10,496 nt of DNA from Porticoccaceae bacterium (GTDB taxonomy: Bacteria > Pseudomonadota > Gammaproteobacteria > Pseudomonadales > Porticoccaceae), in contig DLXZ01000204.1 in assembly GCA_003448675.1 (NCBI GenBank), positions 4,686 to 15,181 on the forward strand, in the 5' to 3' direction. Shown here piece by piece: positions 1 to 6,268 of this stretch; within the stretch, counting starts at the first letter, position 1, and the number at the start of each line of letters is the position of its first letter. The position numbers and the translations under genes were made by a program. Under the pieces are notes generated by a model. That model searched no databases, was not told the origin of the DNA, and saw only the letters and a list, made by a program, of their open reading frames with translations.

Positions 1-793
1 GCGCGGTCCAGCTGACATTGCATTTGTTGTCCTGATAGAGCGTGGCGAACTCGTTGAAGGACAGATTTTCGCCAACGGTTGCCTGGATCATCCCCTTGCC
101 CGCCTCGCCCAGCGCACTGGCGATCTCACGGATCTCATCAAAACTTGCAAGCCGGCTTGGTACCGGGCGACCTTCATAACCGACATGGGTAAACGCCTTG
201 GATGTCGCGAACCCAAGCGCGCCGGCCTCGATCGCGTCGGCGACGATCCGCTTCATCTGCGCGACTTCTTCGTCTGTCGCCTCACGTTCGGTCGATTCCT
301 CGCCCATCACATACATGCGCACCGCGGTATGCCCGATCAGTGCCGCCACATTGATGGCCGTACCGGTCTTTTCAATCGCATCGAGATATTCCGGAAAGGT
401 CTCAAACGGCCAGGTCTCGCCAAGCCCGGAGCGCAGCGCCTCGACGCTCATGCCTTCCACATTCTCAAGCGTGCGCATGATGAGATCGCGATGCGCGTCA
501 CGGGTCGGCGCGACGGTAAAGCCGCAATTGCCGGTAACAACCGTCGTCACCCCATGCCAGGGGGAGATCGTCAGCATACGGTCCCACATGACCTGCGCGT
601 CATAATGCGTATGGATATCGACAAACCCCGGACACACCACCTTGCCGGTCGCATCGATGACCTTGTCCGCGTCTTCCGGCGCATTGCCCAGCGCGACAAC
701 CTTGCCGTCCTTGATGCCGACATCGCCGGCATAACCCTTGGCACCCGTCCCATCCATAATGGTGCCGCCGGTGATTTTAATATCGTAAGCCAT
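1..793 (-). CDS. N-acyl-D-amino-acid deacylase (D-aminoacylase-type amidohydrolase), C-terminus cut by window edge
   Basis: Zinc-dependent amidohydrolase expected to hydrolyse the acyl-amide bond of N-acyl-D-amino acids or a similar amide, in the cytoplasm. The frame is open from ATG at 793 to the window edge, giving 264 residues of a protein usually near 500-580. Seen: an N-terminal beta-sandwich start (MAYDIKITGGTIMDGTG), then the metal motif DIHTHYD with H61 and H63. GNCGFT follows, whose Cys90 matches the unusual cysteine metal ligand of D-aminoacylases, then LIGHTAVR with H155 and a GALGFATSKAFTHVGYEGRPVPS stretch in the family pattern (about residues 191-213). The GGAGG at 800-804 is 6 nt from the ATG and fixes the start. 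A strong terminator (820-861) ends only 27 nt upstream, so transcription must come from readthrough or a promoter overlapping the hairpin. The exact substrate is unknown, and dihydroorotase- or hydantoinase-like chemistry is less likely because of the GNCG motif. Confidence 0.9.
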   Translation of the reverse strand, partial: MAYDIKITGGTIMDGTGAKGYAGDVGIKDGKVVALGNAPEDADKVIDATGKVVCPGFVDIHTHYDAQVMWDRMLTISPWHGVTTVVTGNCGFTVAPTRDAHRDLIMRTLENVEGMSVEALRSGLGETWPFETFPEYLDAIEKTGTAINVAALIGHTAVRMYVMGEESTEREATDEEVAQMKRIVADAIEAGALGFATSKAFTHVGYEGRPVPSRLASFDEIREIASALGEAGKGMIQATVGENLSFNEFATLYQDNKCNVSWTA

Positions 794-819
794 CCTTTTC
801 CTCCAAAACTCCGCCAGTG

Positions 820-861
820 AAAAAAACAGCCGGCACTGCGATCAAGTCGCGGTGCCGGCTG
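820..861 (-). terminator. Rho-independent terminator of the 882-2012 amidohydrolase
   Basis: Read on the minus strand, a 10-bp perfect GC-rich stem (827-836 pairs with 852-861) continues past one mismatch into 4 more pairs (838-841 with 847-850) around a 5-nt loop. It is followed by seven T residues (826 down to 820). It starts 21 bp after the stop codon of the amidohydrolase and ends 27 bp before the deacylase start. Confidence 0.93.
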
Positions 862-881
862 AATGTCGGACTTATGTGTGA

Positions 882-2012
882 CTAAACAGCCAGCTTATAG
901 AGCGTTGCGACATTGTCATGCAGAATGTCTTTCTTCTGATCTTCCGTCAGGCCAGATGTATGTTCGGCAAGGATCTCCTTGGACCAGGGCCAGGTTGAAT
1001 CCGAATGCGGGAAATCGTTGGCCCACATCAGCCGTTTGGTGTTCATCATTTCAGCCATTCTGAAGGCGACCCAGTCATCCTGGAAGGTCAGCCAGACGTG
1101 ATCATTGATGTATTCGCTAGGCATCTTCTCCAGGTTTTTACCGCCACCCAGCCAGACACCATGGCGCTCATAAGCATGGTCCATACGGTAGGCATAGTGT
1201 GGCAGCCAGCCCGCGTCGGCTTCGGCGGCGATGAACTTCAGCTTGGGATGACGCTCGAAGACGCCACCCAGAACAAACACACCCATCACGTCCTGTACGC
1301 TACGGATAATTCCGAGAAAGCCGTTAATTTTGTTGCCGCGAACCTGATTGAGAGAACCAATCGCACCGCGGCTGGAGGTCAAAATGTGGAAGGACAGCGG
1401 CATGTTCAGCTCTACCGCGCATTCCCAAAGGGGATCGTACATAGGGTGATCGTAGTCTTCCTGCTGGGGATCACCAGGCATCATCATGCCAACGAAACCT
1501 TTCTTTTTGGAATCCTCGAAATCCTTGATCATCTGCTCAACGGATTCGCCAGAGGTCTGACCCAGGCCAAACAGACGGCCATCGGGAGCATCGCTCATGT
1601 AGTTGGCCAACCACTCGTTATAGGCATGCATACAGGCGGTTTTGTATGCGTATTCAGGATGGTTACACAGCGCCATACCCACCGAGGGGTAAAGAATCTC
1701 AGCAGCGACGCCGTCTCGCTCCTGATCGGCAACACGAAATTTTGCATTGTGACCACTCTCGTGAAGCTGATCAAACGTGCAACCCTGACTGCGGGCAGCC
1801 AGTTCCTCGGCGCTTAATCCCGCTGCCGCCACCAGACCCAGGGGAATGGTGGACTCCATACCGGGGATCACATAAATATCATTGCCTTTGTCATCGCGCT
1901 CAATGGTCGGCGCGCGGTCGCGATATTTGGGGTCGATATATTTGCTGTAACAATCGGCAGGCTCGACGATGTGCGAGTCTGCGGAAATCAATCCAAAGCC
2001 CAGGCTGCTCAT
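882..2012 (-). CDS. Amidohydrolase_2 (COG2159, ACMSD-like TIM barrel) family metal-dependent hydrolase or decarboxylase
   Basis: Predicted (beta/alpha)8 metal enzyme of 376 residues, the family of ACMSD, gamma-resorcylate decarboxylase and related hydrolases or hydratases. Motifs seen: ADSHIVEP at residues 11-18, so the first metal motif is Asp12-x-His14 rather than His-x-His. Then LSFHI (His209, a probable metal ligand), AAEADAGWLPH around 262-272, and ANDFPHSDS at 331-339 with Asp333 as the probable catalytic or metal aspartate. The C-terminal DNVATLYKL is typical of the family. ATG at 2012 is chosen because AAGGAG (2022-2027) lies 9 nt upstream and the domain begins at once; an in-frame ATG at 2075 has no ribosome site and would add 21 unlikely residues. 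The gene is apparently monocistronic, with its own terminator and a repeat-rich upstream region. Many members of this subfamily lie in aromatic, terpenoid or steroid catabolic loci (family knowledge), but the reaction cannot be told here. Confidence 0.9.
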   Translation of the reverse strand: MSSLGFGLISADSHIVEPADCYSKYIDPKYRDRAPTIERDDKGNDIYVIPGMESTIPLGLVAAAGLSAEELAARSQGCTFDQLHESGHNAKFRVADQERDGVAAEILYPSVGMALCNHPEYAYKTACMHAYNEWLANYMSDAPDGRLFGLGQTSGESVEQMIKDFEDSKKKGFVGMMMPGDPQQEDYDHPMYDPLWECAVELNMPLSFHILTSSRGAIGSLNQVRGNKINGFLGIIRSVQDVMGVFVLGGVFERHPKLKFIAAEADAGWLPHYAYRMDHAYERHGVWLGGGKNLEKMPSEYINDHVWLTFQDDWVAFRMAEMMNTKRLMWANDFPHSDSTWPWSKEILAEHTSGLTEDQKKDILHDNVATLYKLAV

Positions 2013-2080
2013 AGCGCTATGCTCCTTTCCTTCTTTAAATGAGTGAGTTGGTAAACAGGTTGTGCGCGGGAACACTGTCT

Positions 2081-2109
2081 CTTATATCAGAACCGATACC
2101 AAAGATATC
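2081..2109 (-). promoter_or_regulatory. Candidate sigma70-type promoter for the amidohydrolase
   Basis: On the minus strand TATAAG (2086-2081), preceded by TGA, resembles a -10 box. The sequence 17 bp further upstream (GATATC, 2109-2104) is a poor -35 match, as in promoters that depend on an activator. It implies a leader of about 60 nt before the ATG at 2012. The -10 falls within the proximal copy of the repeats, so a bound protein would affect it directly. This is inference only. Confidence 0.35.
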
Positions 2110-2167
2110 AGAACCGCAACCACAATGTTACCCAAAGGGCAGTTAGTGTTACCCGCCGTTAACCTGT
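2084..2167. repeat. Two pairs of direct repeats on a common 21-bp register (likely regulator sites)
   Basis: ATATCAGAACCG occurs at 2084-2095 and 2105-2116; the two full 21-bp units match at about 17 of 21 positions. TGTTACCC occurs at 2126-2133 and 2147-2154. The four unit starts (2084, 2105, 2126, 2147) are each exactly 21 bp apart, two helical turns, so proteins bound to them would lie on one face of the DNA. The location directly over and upstream of the candidate promoter suggests operator or activator sites. The regulator is not in this window. Confidence 0.6.
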
Positions 2168-2193
2168 AATCCATTAAGCCTTTCGAAATCCGG

Positions 2194-2209
2194 AATTGCA
2201 ACCGCAATT
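2194..2209. repeat. 16-bp inverted repeat, possible operator
   Basis: AATTGC and GCAATT form 6-bp arms around AACC. The central AACCGCAA is shared with the repeat unit at 2113-2119 (AACCGCA), hinting at a related binding site further upstream of the amidohydrolase promoter. Short and possibly chance. Confidence 0.3.
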
Positions 2210-2306
2210 TGGTAATAAGCGGGGGCTATTGCATAGCTGAACAGCAGCGGACTCAGCGGCCTCAGCCAGGCACTGAGAAAACACACAGGCGAACATTCCG
2301 GGCAAC

Positions 2307-2334
2307 AAAAAGCCCTCCATGGAAGAGGGCTTTT
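2307..2334 (-). terminator. Rho-independent terminator of the dehydrogenase unit
   Basis: A 10-bp stem (2308-2317 pairs with 2325-2334: AAAAGCCCTC / GAGGGCTTTT) with a 7-nt loop. On the minus strand it is followed by T-rich sequence ending at 2307. It lies 49 bp after the stop of the 2383-3147 gene. The A/T-flanked symmetry would let it work in both directions, but no plus-strand gene ends here. Confidence 0.88.
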
Positions 2335-2382
2335 ATGTTTGTCAGAGCCGCGTGCGCTATACACGGCTTGGGCCAGGCAACT

Positions 2383-3147
2383 TCAGCAGGCGGTCGCCCC
2401 GCCATCCACCACCATGGCATGACCGGTCACAAAAGAGGCCTGATCGGAGCAAAGCCAAACTGCCGCTTCACCGATTTCCGTGGGCACCCCAAAGCGTCCA
2501 ATGGGCTCAAAACCAAGCATGGCCGCCTCCATTTTCGGGTTGGTCTCGAACATCCGCTCGAGCATGGGTGTGCGAATCACACCAGGGCAGACAGCATTCA
2601 CGCGAATGCCCTTGGTAGCGTATTCAAGGGCGGCGGTCTTGGTCAGACCTACCACCCCGTGTTTGGCCGCCACATAGGCACCGGCGTTTTTGGAACCCAC
2701 GAGACCAGCAATGGAGGCCGTACTGACAATGGCGCCGGGGCTATTCTGAGCCAAAAACTGAGTGACCTGGTATTTGATACACAAAAACACACCTTTCATG
2801 TTGACGCTATAGTTAAAGTCAAAGTTAGCCTCGGAGCACTCGTGCAGGCGGGTCCAGTCACCCTCGACGCCAGCGTTGTTGTAAGCACAGTCCAGACGGC
2901 CATATAGCTCGACGGTTCTTGCGACCAGACTTTCAACCTCCTGGGCTTTAGACACGTCGCAGCGGATGAAGGCGGCATCACCGCCGGCTTTCTTGATCAG
3001 CTCGACAGTCTCCTGGCCGTTATCCTCCTGGAGATCCGAGACCACCACCTTCGCTCCTTCACGGGCAAAGATCTGCGCCGCGGAACGACCAATACCGCCA
3101 GCGGCGCCTGTGACCAGCGCAACTTTATCCTGAACTGTTCCAGTCAT
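2383..3147 (-). CDS. Short-chain dehydrogenase/reductase (SDR, classical type), first of a paralogous pair
   Basis: NAD(P)-dependent oxidoreductase of 254 residues, a typical classical SDR length. Seen: cofactor glycine motif TGAAGGIG (13-20), then VVVSD with Asp38 at the end of beta2, which favours NAD over NADP. NNAG lies at 90-93, and the catalytic tetrad fits Asn116, Ser145, Tyr158 and Lys162 (YVAAK). VCPGVIRTPM and a C-terminal VVDGG are also standard. The start ATG at 3147 has GAGGAG 6 nt upstream (3154-3159). It is probably co-transcribed behind the second SDR (80-bp gap) and ends at the terminator at 2307-2334. Over half of its residues match the neighbour, including the shared NNAGVEGD, pointing to tandem duplication. 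Substrate unknown; hydroxyacyl, alicyclic or steroid alcohols are all possible for such SDRs. Confidence 0.94.
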   Translation of the reverse strand: MTGTVQDKVALVTGAAGGIGRSAAQIFAREGAKVVVSDLQEDNGQETVELIKKAGGDAAFIRCDVSKAQEVESLVARTVELYGRLDCAYNNAGVEGDWTRLHECSEANFDFNYSVNMKGVFLCIKYQVTQFLAQNSPGAIVSTASIAGLVGSKNAGAYVAAKHGVVGLTKTAALEYATKGIRVNAVCPGVIRTPMLERMFETNPKMEAAMLGFEPIGRFGVPTEIGEAAVWLCSDQASFVTGHAMVVDGGATAC

Positions 3148-3171
3148 AATTGACTCCTCTCTATTTGATTT

Positions 3172-3186
3172 CAGACCATGGGTCTG
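3172..3186. repeat. Small inverted repeat between the two SDR genes
   Basis: CAGACC and GGTCTG are perfect 6-bp arms around 3 nt. There is no T tract after it on the minus strand, so it is not a good terminator. It lies 24-39 nt upstream of the downstream SDR start and could tune RNA processing or translation. It may be chance. Confidence 0.3.
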
Positions 3187-3227
3187 CGGTTAAAAGTTCT
3201 CTATAAAATTAACGAATTCCAAAACAC

Positions 3228-3983
3228 TTAGCGGGCAAAAGCACCGCCATCCACTGACATCGCCAGACCGGTGACAAACGAAGCCCTGTCGGAACACAGC
3301 CAGACCACCGCCTCGGCGATTTCACCCGGCTTGCCCAGACGCCCGACAGGCTCCATGCGGCGCATGGTTTCATACCCTTTTTCCGAGCCATGGACGATGC
3401 GATCAAGCATGGGCGTTTCAATGGCGCCGGGGCACACGGCGTTGACCCGGATATCCTTGTTGGCAAACTCCATGGCGGCGGATTTAGTCATACCGATAAC
3501 CCCGTGTTTGGCAGCCACATAGGCGTTGCCCCGAGGTACGCCTTTCAAGCCCGCCAGCGAAGAAGTGTTAACGATAGCGCCCGAAGAGCCCTGACGCAGA
3601 AATTGCTCAATCTCGTATTTCATACACCACCAGACCCCCTTCAGGTTGACAGCGATATTGAGGTCGAAATTCTCTTCGGTGCAGGTGATGGTGGTGGCCT
3701 GAGTATCGCCCTCAACACCTGCATTATTGAAAGCAGCGTCCAGACGGCCATAGGCATCCACCGCACCCTGAACCAGGGCCTCTACCTGGGGGCCCTTGGA
3801 TACATCACAGGCGATAAAGGTCGCCTCGCCACCAGCGGTCTTGATCTGCTCAACCGTCCCTTCACCCGCTTCCACATTGATGTCCGACACCACCACCCTG
3901 GCGCCTTCGCTGGCAAACAGTAAGGCCGATTGGCGGCCAATGCCCGAACCCGCGCCGGTTATCAATACAGTTTTGTCTTTCAC
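3228..3983 (-). CDS. Short-chain dehydrogenase/reductase (SDR, classical type), second of a paralogous pair
   Basis: NAD(P)-dependent oxidoreductase of 251 residues. Seen: TGAGSGIG (9-16), VVVSD with Asp34 (NAD preference), NNAG (86-89), Asn113, Ser142, Tyr155 and Lys159 as the classical catalytic tetrad, then VCPGAIETPM and SVDGG near the C-terminus. The start codon is GTG at 3983, with a purine-rich AAGGGGAAGG at about 3987-3996 as ribosome site; no better ATG precedes the Rossmann motif. It is the first gene of the minus-strand pair and diverges from the enoyl-CoA hydratase across about 130 bp. That arrangement suggests shared control and linked roles, for example oxidising a hydroxyl formed by the hydratase. 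The two SDRs differ mainly in the substrate loop after the catalytic lysine (about residues 190-210), so they may act on different isomers or chain forms. Confidence 0.94.
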   Translation of the reverse strand: MKDKTVLITGAGSGIGRQSALLFASEGARVVVSDINVEAGEGTVEQIKTAGGEATFIACDVSKGPQVEALVQGAVDAYGRLDAAFNNAGVEGDTQATTITCTEENFDLNIAVNLKGVWWCMKYEIEQFLRQGSSGAIVNTSSLAGLKGVPRGNAYVAAKHGVIGMTKSAAMEFANKDIRVNAVCPGAIETPMLDRIVHGSEKGYETMRRMEPVGRLGKPGEIAEAVVWLCSDRASFVTGLAMSVDGGAFAR

Positions 3984-4113
3984 AAACCTTCCCCTTGAGT
4001 TTTCTGGCCGGCAAGGATAACGCGTTTTTAACGCCGTAATACATGAACACTCGAATCAGCATTTGCCTTGGGACACCCGATGCTTGTATCGTCTCGCCCC
4101 GACCAAAACCTCG
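3984..4113. promoter_or_regulatory. Divergent control region between SDR pair and enoyl-CoA hydratase run
   Basis: About 130 bp separate the divergent starts, so promoters for both units should lie here. No convincing sigma70 pair is visible on either strand; TTGAGT (3995-4000) with TAACGC 17 bp later is a weak plus-strand candidate. A small inverted repeat GCGTT-TTT-AACGC (4022-4034) sits near the middle and could be an operator half-pair. Confidence 0.4.
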
Positions 4114-4926
4114 ATGGAGCAAAGAACCTTGAGCATTAGCGGACTCGACAACGACCTTCTCTATGAAAAGAAAGGCAAAATCGCCTACATGACCTTTAAC
4201 CGCCCCAGCGAAATGAATTCCATTACCCCGAAAATGATGGAAGACATCGACCGTATCGGCGAAGACTTCAAGAACGACAACGACCTGTTAGTACTGATTC
4301 TGACCGGTGCTGGTGAGCAATCCTTCTGTGCTGGCGCGGATCTGAAACTGACCATCACCAAACTCAAGGAAGACGCTGACAAGGGCGCTCGCTTTATGAG
4401 CGATCCGACCAAACGCTTTTTCGCGGGTATCAACAAACCCATCATCTCGGCCATTAATGGCTTCTGCCTGGCTGGCGGTACGGAAATCATTCAGGGCACC
4501 GATATTCGTATCGCCGCGCCCCACGCCAAATTCGGCTTGCCGGAAGTCCACTGGGGCATCATCCCCGGCGGCGGTTCCCATGTACGCCTGCCCCGCCAGA
4601 TCCCCTACTGCCATGCCATGGATATTCTGCTCACTGGCCGTCAGATCACCGCCGAAGAGGCAGTGCAGTTTGGTCTGATCAACAAAGTGGTGCCCGCGGA
4701 TCAGGTTATGGCCGAATGCGAGAAGTACGCGAAAATTATTTGCAGCAATGGCCCAATCGCGGTTCAGGCCGCCAAGGAAGCCGCGCTGTTGACCTACAAC
4801 ATGGGCTGGGGAGAGGCTTTCAGTACCGAGGCGGTTATCGCGGAACGGGTATTCAAGACCGATGACGCGGCGGAAGGCCCCCGCGCCTTTGCGGAAAAAC
4901 GCGAGCCGGTTTACCAGGGTAAATAA
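4114..4926 (+). CDS. Enoyl-CoA hydratase/isomerase (crotonase) family protein
   Basis: Crotonase-fold enzyme acting on acyl-CoA thioesters, typically hydrating a 2-enoyl-CoA, though ring-opening or isomerase members exist. At 270 residues it has the usual length. Seen: FNRPSEMNSI (28-37) at the CoA site, FCAGADLK (71-78) forming part of the oxyanion hole, GFCLAGGTEI (117-126) with Glu124, and GLPEVHWGIIPGGGS (141-155) with Glu144. Both glutamates needed for hydratase activity are present. The ending PVYQGK is typical. The start is uncertain: ATG at 4114 lacks a ribosome site, whereas TTG at 4129 has GGAG 9 nt upstream (4116-4119) and would shorten the protein by five residues; TTG at 4063 is less likely. 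It leads a plus-strand run with 29 bp to the next gene and diverges from the SDR pair, supporting a joint beta-oxidation-like pathway. Confidence 0.92.
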   Translation: MEQRTLSISGLDNDLLYEKKGKIAYMTFNRPSEMNSITPKMMEDIDRIGEDFKNDNDLLVLILTGAGEQSFCAGADLKLTITKLKEDADKGARFMSDPTKRFFAGINKPIISAINGFCLAGGTEIIQGTDIRIAAPHAKFGLPEVHWGIIPGGGSHVRLPRQIPYCHAMDILLTGRQITAEEAVQFGLINKVVPADQVMAECEKYAKIICSNGPIAVQAAKEAALLTYNMGWGEAFSTEAVIAERVFKTDDAAEGPRAFAEKREPVYQGK

Positions 4927-4955
4927 AATTCTACCTGCACGACGGGGGTTCGAAC

Positions 4956-5306
4956 ATGTCAGCGATATCGAAAATCCTATGCCGTGGCGCTTTCGCCCTC
5001 GTGGTGCTGGCCCTGATCGGCCAGCAGACCCTGGCGGCTACCTACCCGGTGGAGATTACGCGCAAGCTCCACGGCCTTAAAATCTTCGAGCGGGTTACCA
5101 CCATTGAAGTGGGGAATGCCTCGGTGCTGTCGCTGACTAACGCCAGTACGGAAAAAGCCAGCTGCCGGGTCACTTTTGACCCCCGTATCGAGCAGCGTAA
5201 AACCGCCAGCCGCAAAATAGAGCCCGGTGAGACGGTAACCGTGCATTATGCCGCTGGCCGGCAGATCAATCGTCTTAATATCACCATCAACTGCAAACCC
5301 ATCTAG
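4956..5306 (+). CDS. Small exported protein of unknown function
   Basis: A 116-residue protein with a clear Sec signal peptide: a basic start (K6, R10), a hydrophobic core at about 11-21 and a likely cut after TLA or TLAA (27-28), leaving about 88 residues in the periplasm or outside the cell. The mature part starts YPVEITRKLHGLK. It looks all-beta (alternating hydrophobic residues) and holds two cysteines (C70 and C113) that could pair. No lipobox is seen. By memory it resembles small Pseudomonas exported proteins that begin with a YP(V/I) strand and end in a conserved LxxxxxCKP-like tail and are sometimes misnamed 3-phosphoglycerate kinase; this likeness is weak and unverified. GGGGG at 4944-4948 may serve as ribosome site. 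It lies 29 bp after the hydratase and 9 bp before the thioesterase-like gene, so it is probably in one operon. Function unknown. Confidence 0.8.
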   Translation: MSAISKILCRGAFALVVLALIGQQTLAATYPVEITRKLHGLKIFERVTTIEVGNASVLSLTNASTEKASCRVTFDPRIEQRKTASRKIEPGETVTVHYAAGRQINRLNITINCKPI

Positions 5307-5315
5307 GCATAAACC

Positions 5316-6212
5316 ATGGGCGCCATGACCGCCACCGTCAGAGCCAATGTCAAGGCCTGGGAATGTGATGTGATGGAGCACATGAATGTCCAGCACTACG
5401 TGGCCCGCGCCGCGGAAACCGTTGGCCAACTGGAAGCATTACTAGGGCTGAAAGCCAGACCCGAGCTGACGCTCATCCATCGGGCCGAGCGGGTGCTGTA
5501 TATGCGCGAAATGCGTAATGGCGATAGTTATACTGTGTCGACGGGCATTCTAGCCATCACGGAAGGCGGGCTCACCGCCTTTAGTGAAATGCACAACCTC
5601 GACCAGGACGTAATCGCCGCCCGTTTTGTCATCGATCTGGAGCTGGTCGATACCAATACAGGAGAAGCGGCCCACTTACCGAAGACGGCAAGGGAGGCCG
5701 CCGCCGGCTTATTGATAGACCCACCGGATAATCTGCGACCCCAGCAGTCCCTCAGCCAGCCACCGCGCAGGGATCTGGCCACTGCCGACGCACTTGGCCT
5801 GTTTGATACCGCACGGGGGACCATTGAACCCTGGGAGTGCGATATCCACGGCAACCTGCATCCGCGCTTTTTCATGTCCCGTTGTTCCGATGCCGTGACC
5901 CATTTGCAGCGCCACTACGGCCTCACCCCGGCCTATCGCCGGGACCACGGGCTGGGCAGCGCGGCGCTGGAATACAATATTGAGTATCATCACCCGATCC
6001 GGGCCGGGGAAGCGCTAGTCACCAAAAGCGGCCTGCGCGGGATGGCGGCAAAAACCCAGCAGTTTTTCCACTGGTTCTTCAATGGGGCAACCGGCGACAA
6101 CATCGCCACTGTCGAAACCACCGGCACCCTGTTTGACTTTGAAAAGCGCAAGGCGGTGATGATTCCCGACGACCTGAGAACCATTGCCGAGCCTAAAATC
6201 ACCCGATTTTGA
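5316..6212 (+). CDS. Tandem double-hotdog acyl-CoA thioesterase-like protein
   Basis: A 298-residue protein made of two 4HBT-type hotdog domains, about residues 5-125 and 165-290, joined by a proline-rich linker (134-152). Each domain opens with a matching motif: VKAWECDVMEHMN (12-24) and IEPWECDIHGNLH (170-182). Asp18 fits the catalytic aspartate of the 4-hydroxybenzoyl-CoA thioesterase class. The second domain keeps Asp176, but the His and Asn of HMN appear in swapped order (N180, H182), so one site may have changed role. Expected job: hydrolysis of an acyl-CoA, or binding one, in the cytoplasm. ATG at 5316 is used; ATG at 5325 is possible and neither has a strong ribosome site (AGG near 5306). 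The context with a crotonase and SDRs supports CoA-thioester chemistry. Single-domain hotdogs usually pair as dimers; here the pair is covalent. Confidence 0.83.
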   Translation: MGAMTATVRANVKAWECDVMEHMNVQHYVARAAETVGQLEALLGLKARPELTLIHRAERVLYMREMRNGDSYTVSTGILAITEGGLTAFSEMHNLDQDVIAARFVIDLELVDTNTGEAAHLPKTAREAAAGLLIDPPDNLRPQQSLSQPPRRDLATADALGLFDTARGTIEPWECDIHGNLHPRFFMSRCSDAVTHLQRHYGLTPAYRRDHGLGSAALEYNIEYHHPIRAGEALVTKSGLRGMAAKTQQFFHWFFNGATGDNIATVETTGTLFDFEKRKAVMIPDDLRTIAEPKITRF

Positions 6213-6239
6213 CTCCGCGTTACCGATAAGACAATCCAA

Positions 6240-6257
6240 GGCTGTCTGCAGACAGCC
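6240..6257. repeat. 18-bp perfect palindrome upstream of the membrane-anchored protein gene
   Basis: GGCTGTCTGCAGACAGCC reads the same on both strands. As RNA it gives a 7-bp stem with a TGCA loop ending 11 nt before the ATG at 6269, with no T tract, so it is not a terminator. It could be a dimeric regulator site or a hairpin that limits translation of the last gene in the run. Confidence 0.6.
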
Positions 6258-6268
6258 ACAAGAATCAA

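Larger units (their letters stand above)
2013..2382. other. 370-bp intergenic region: amidohydrolase control region plus dehydrogenase terminator
   Basis: No protein-coding gene is visible. From left to right on the plus strand it holds the leader and ribosome site of the minus-strand amidohydrolase (2013-2080), a candidate promoter inside phased repeats (2081-2167), a short palindrome (2194-2209), unremarkable sequence, and the terminator of the upstream dehydrogenase unit (2307-2334). Confidence 0.7.

Noticed and set aside
1005..1817. Long open plus-strand frame (270 codons) opposite the amidohydrolase
   Set aside because: Lies wholly antisense to a gene with clear family motifs; its translation has no recognisable domain and no ribosome site.
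2209..2907. Open plus-strand frame of 232 codons across the terminator and the SDR gene
   Set aside because: Runs through a terminator hairpin and antisense to a certain SDR; composition is that of a shadow frame.
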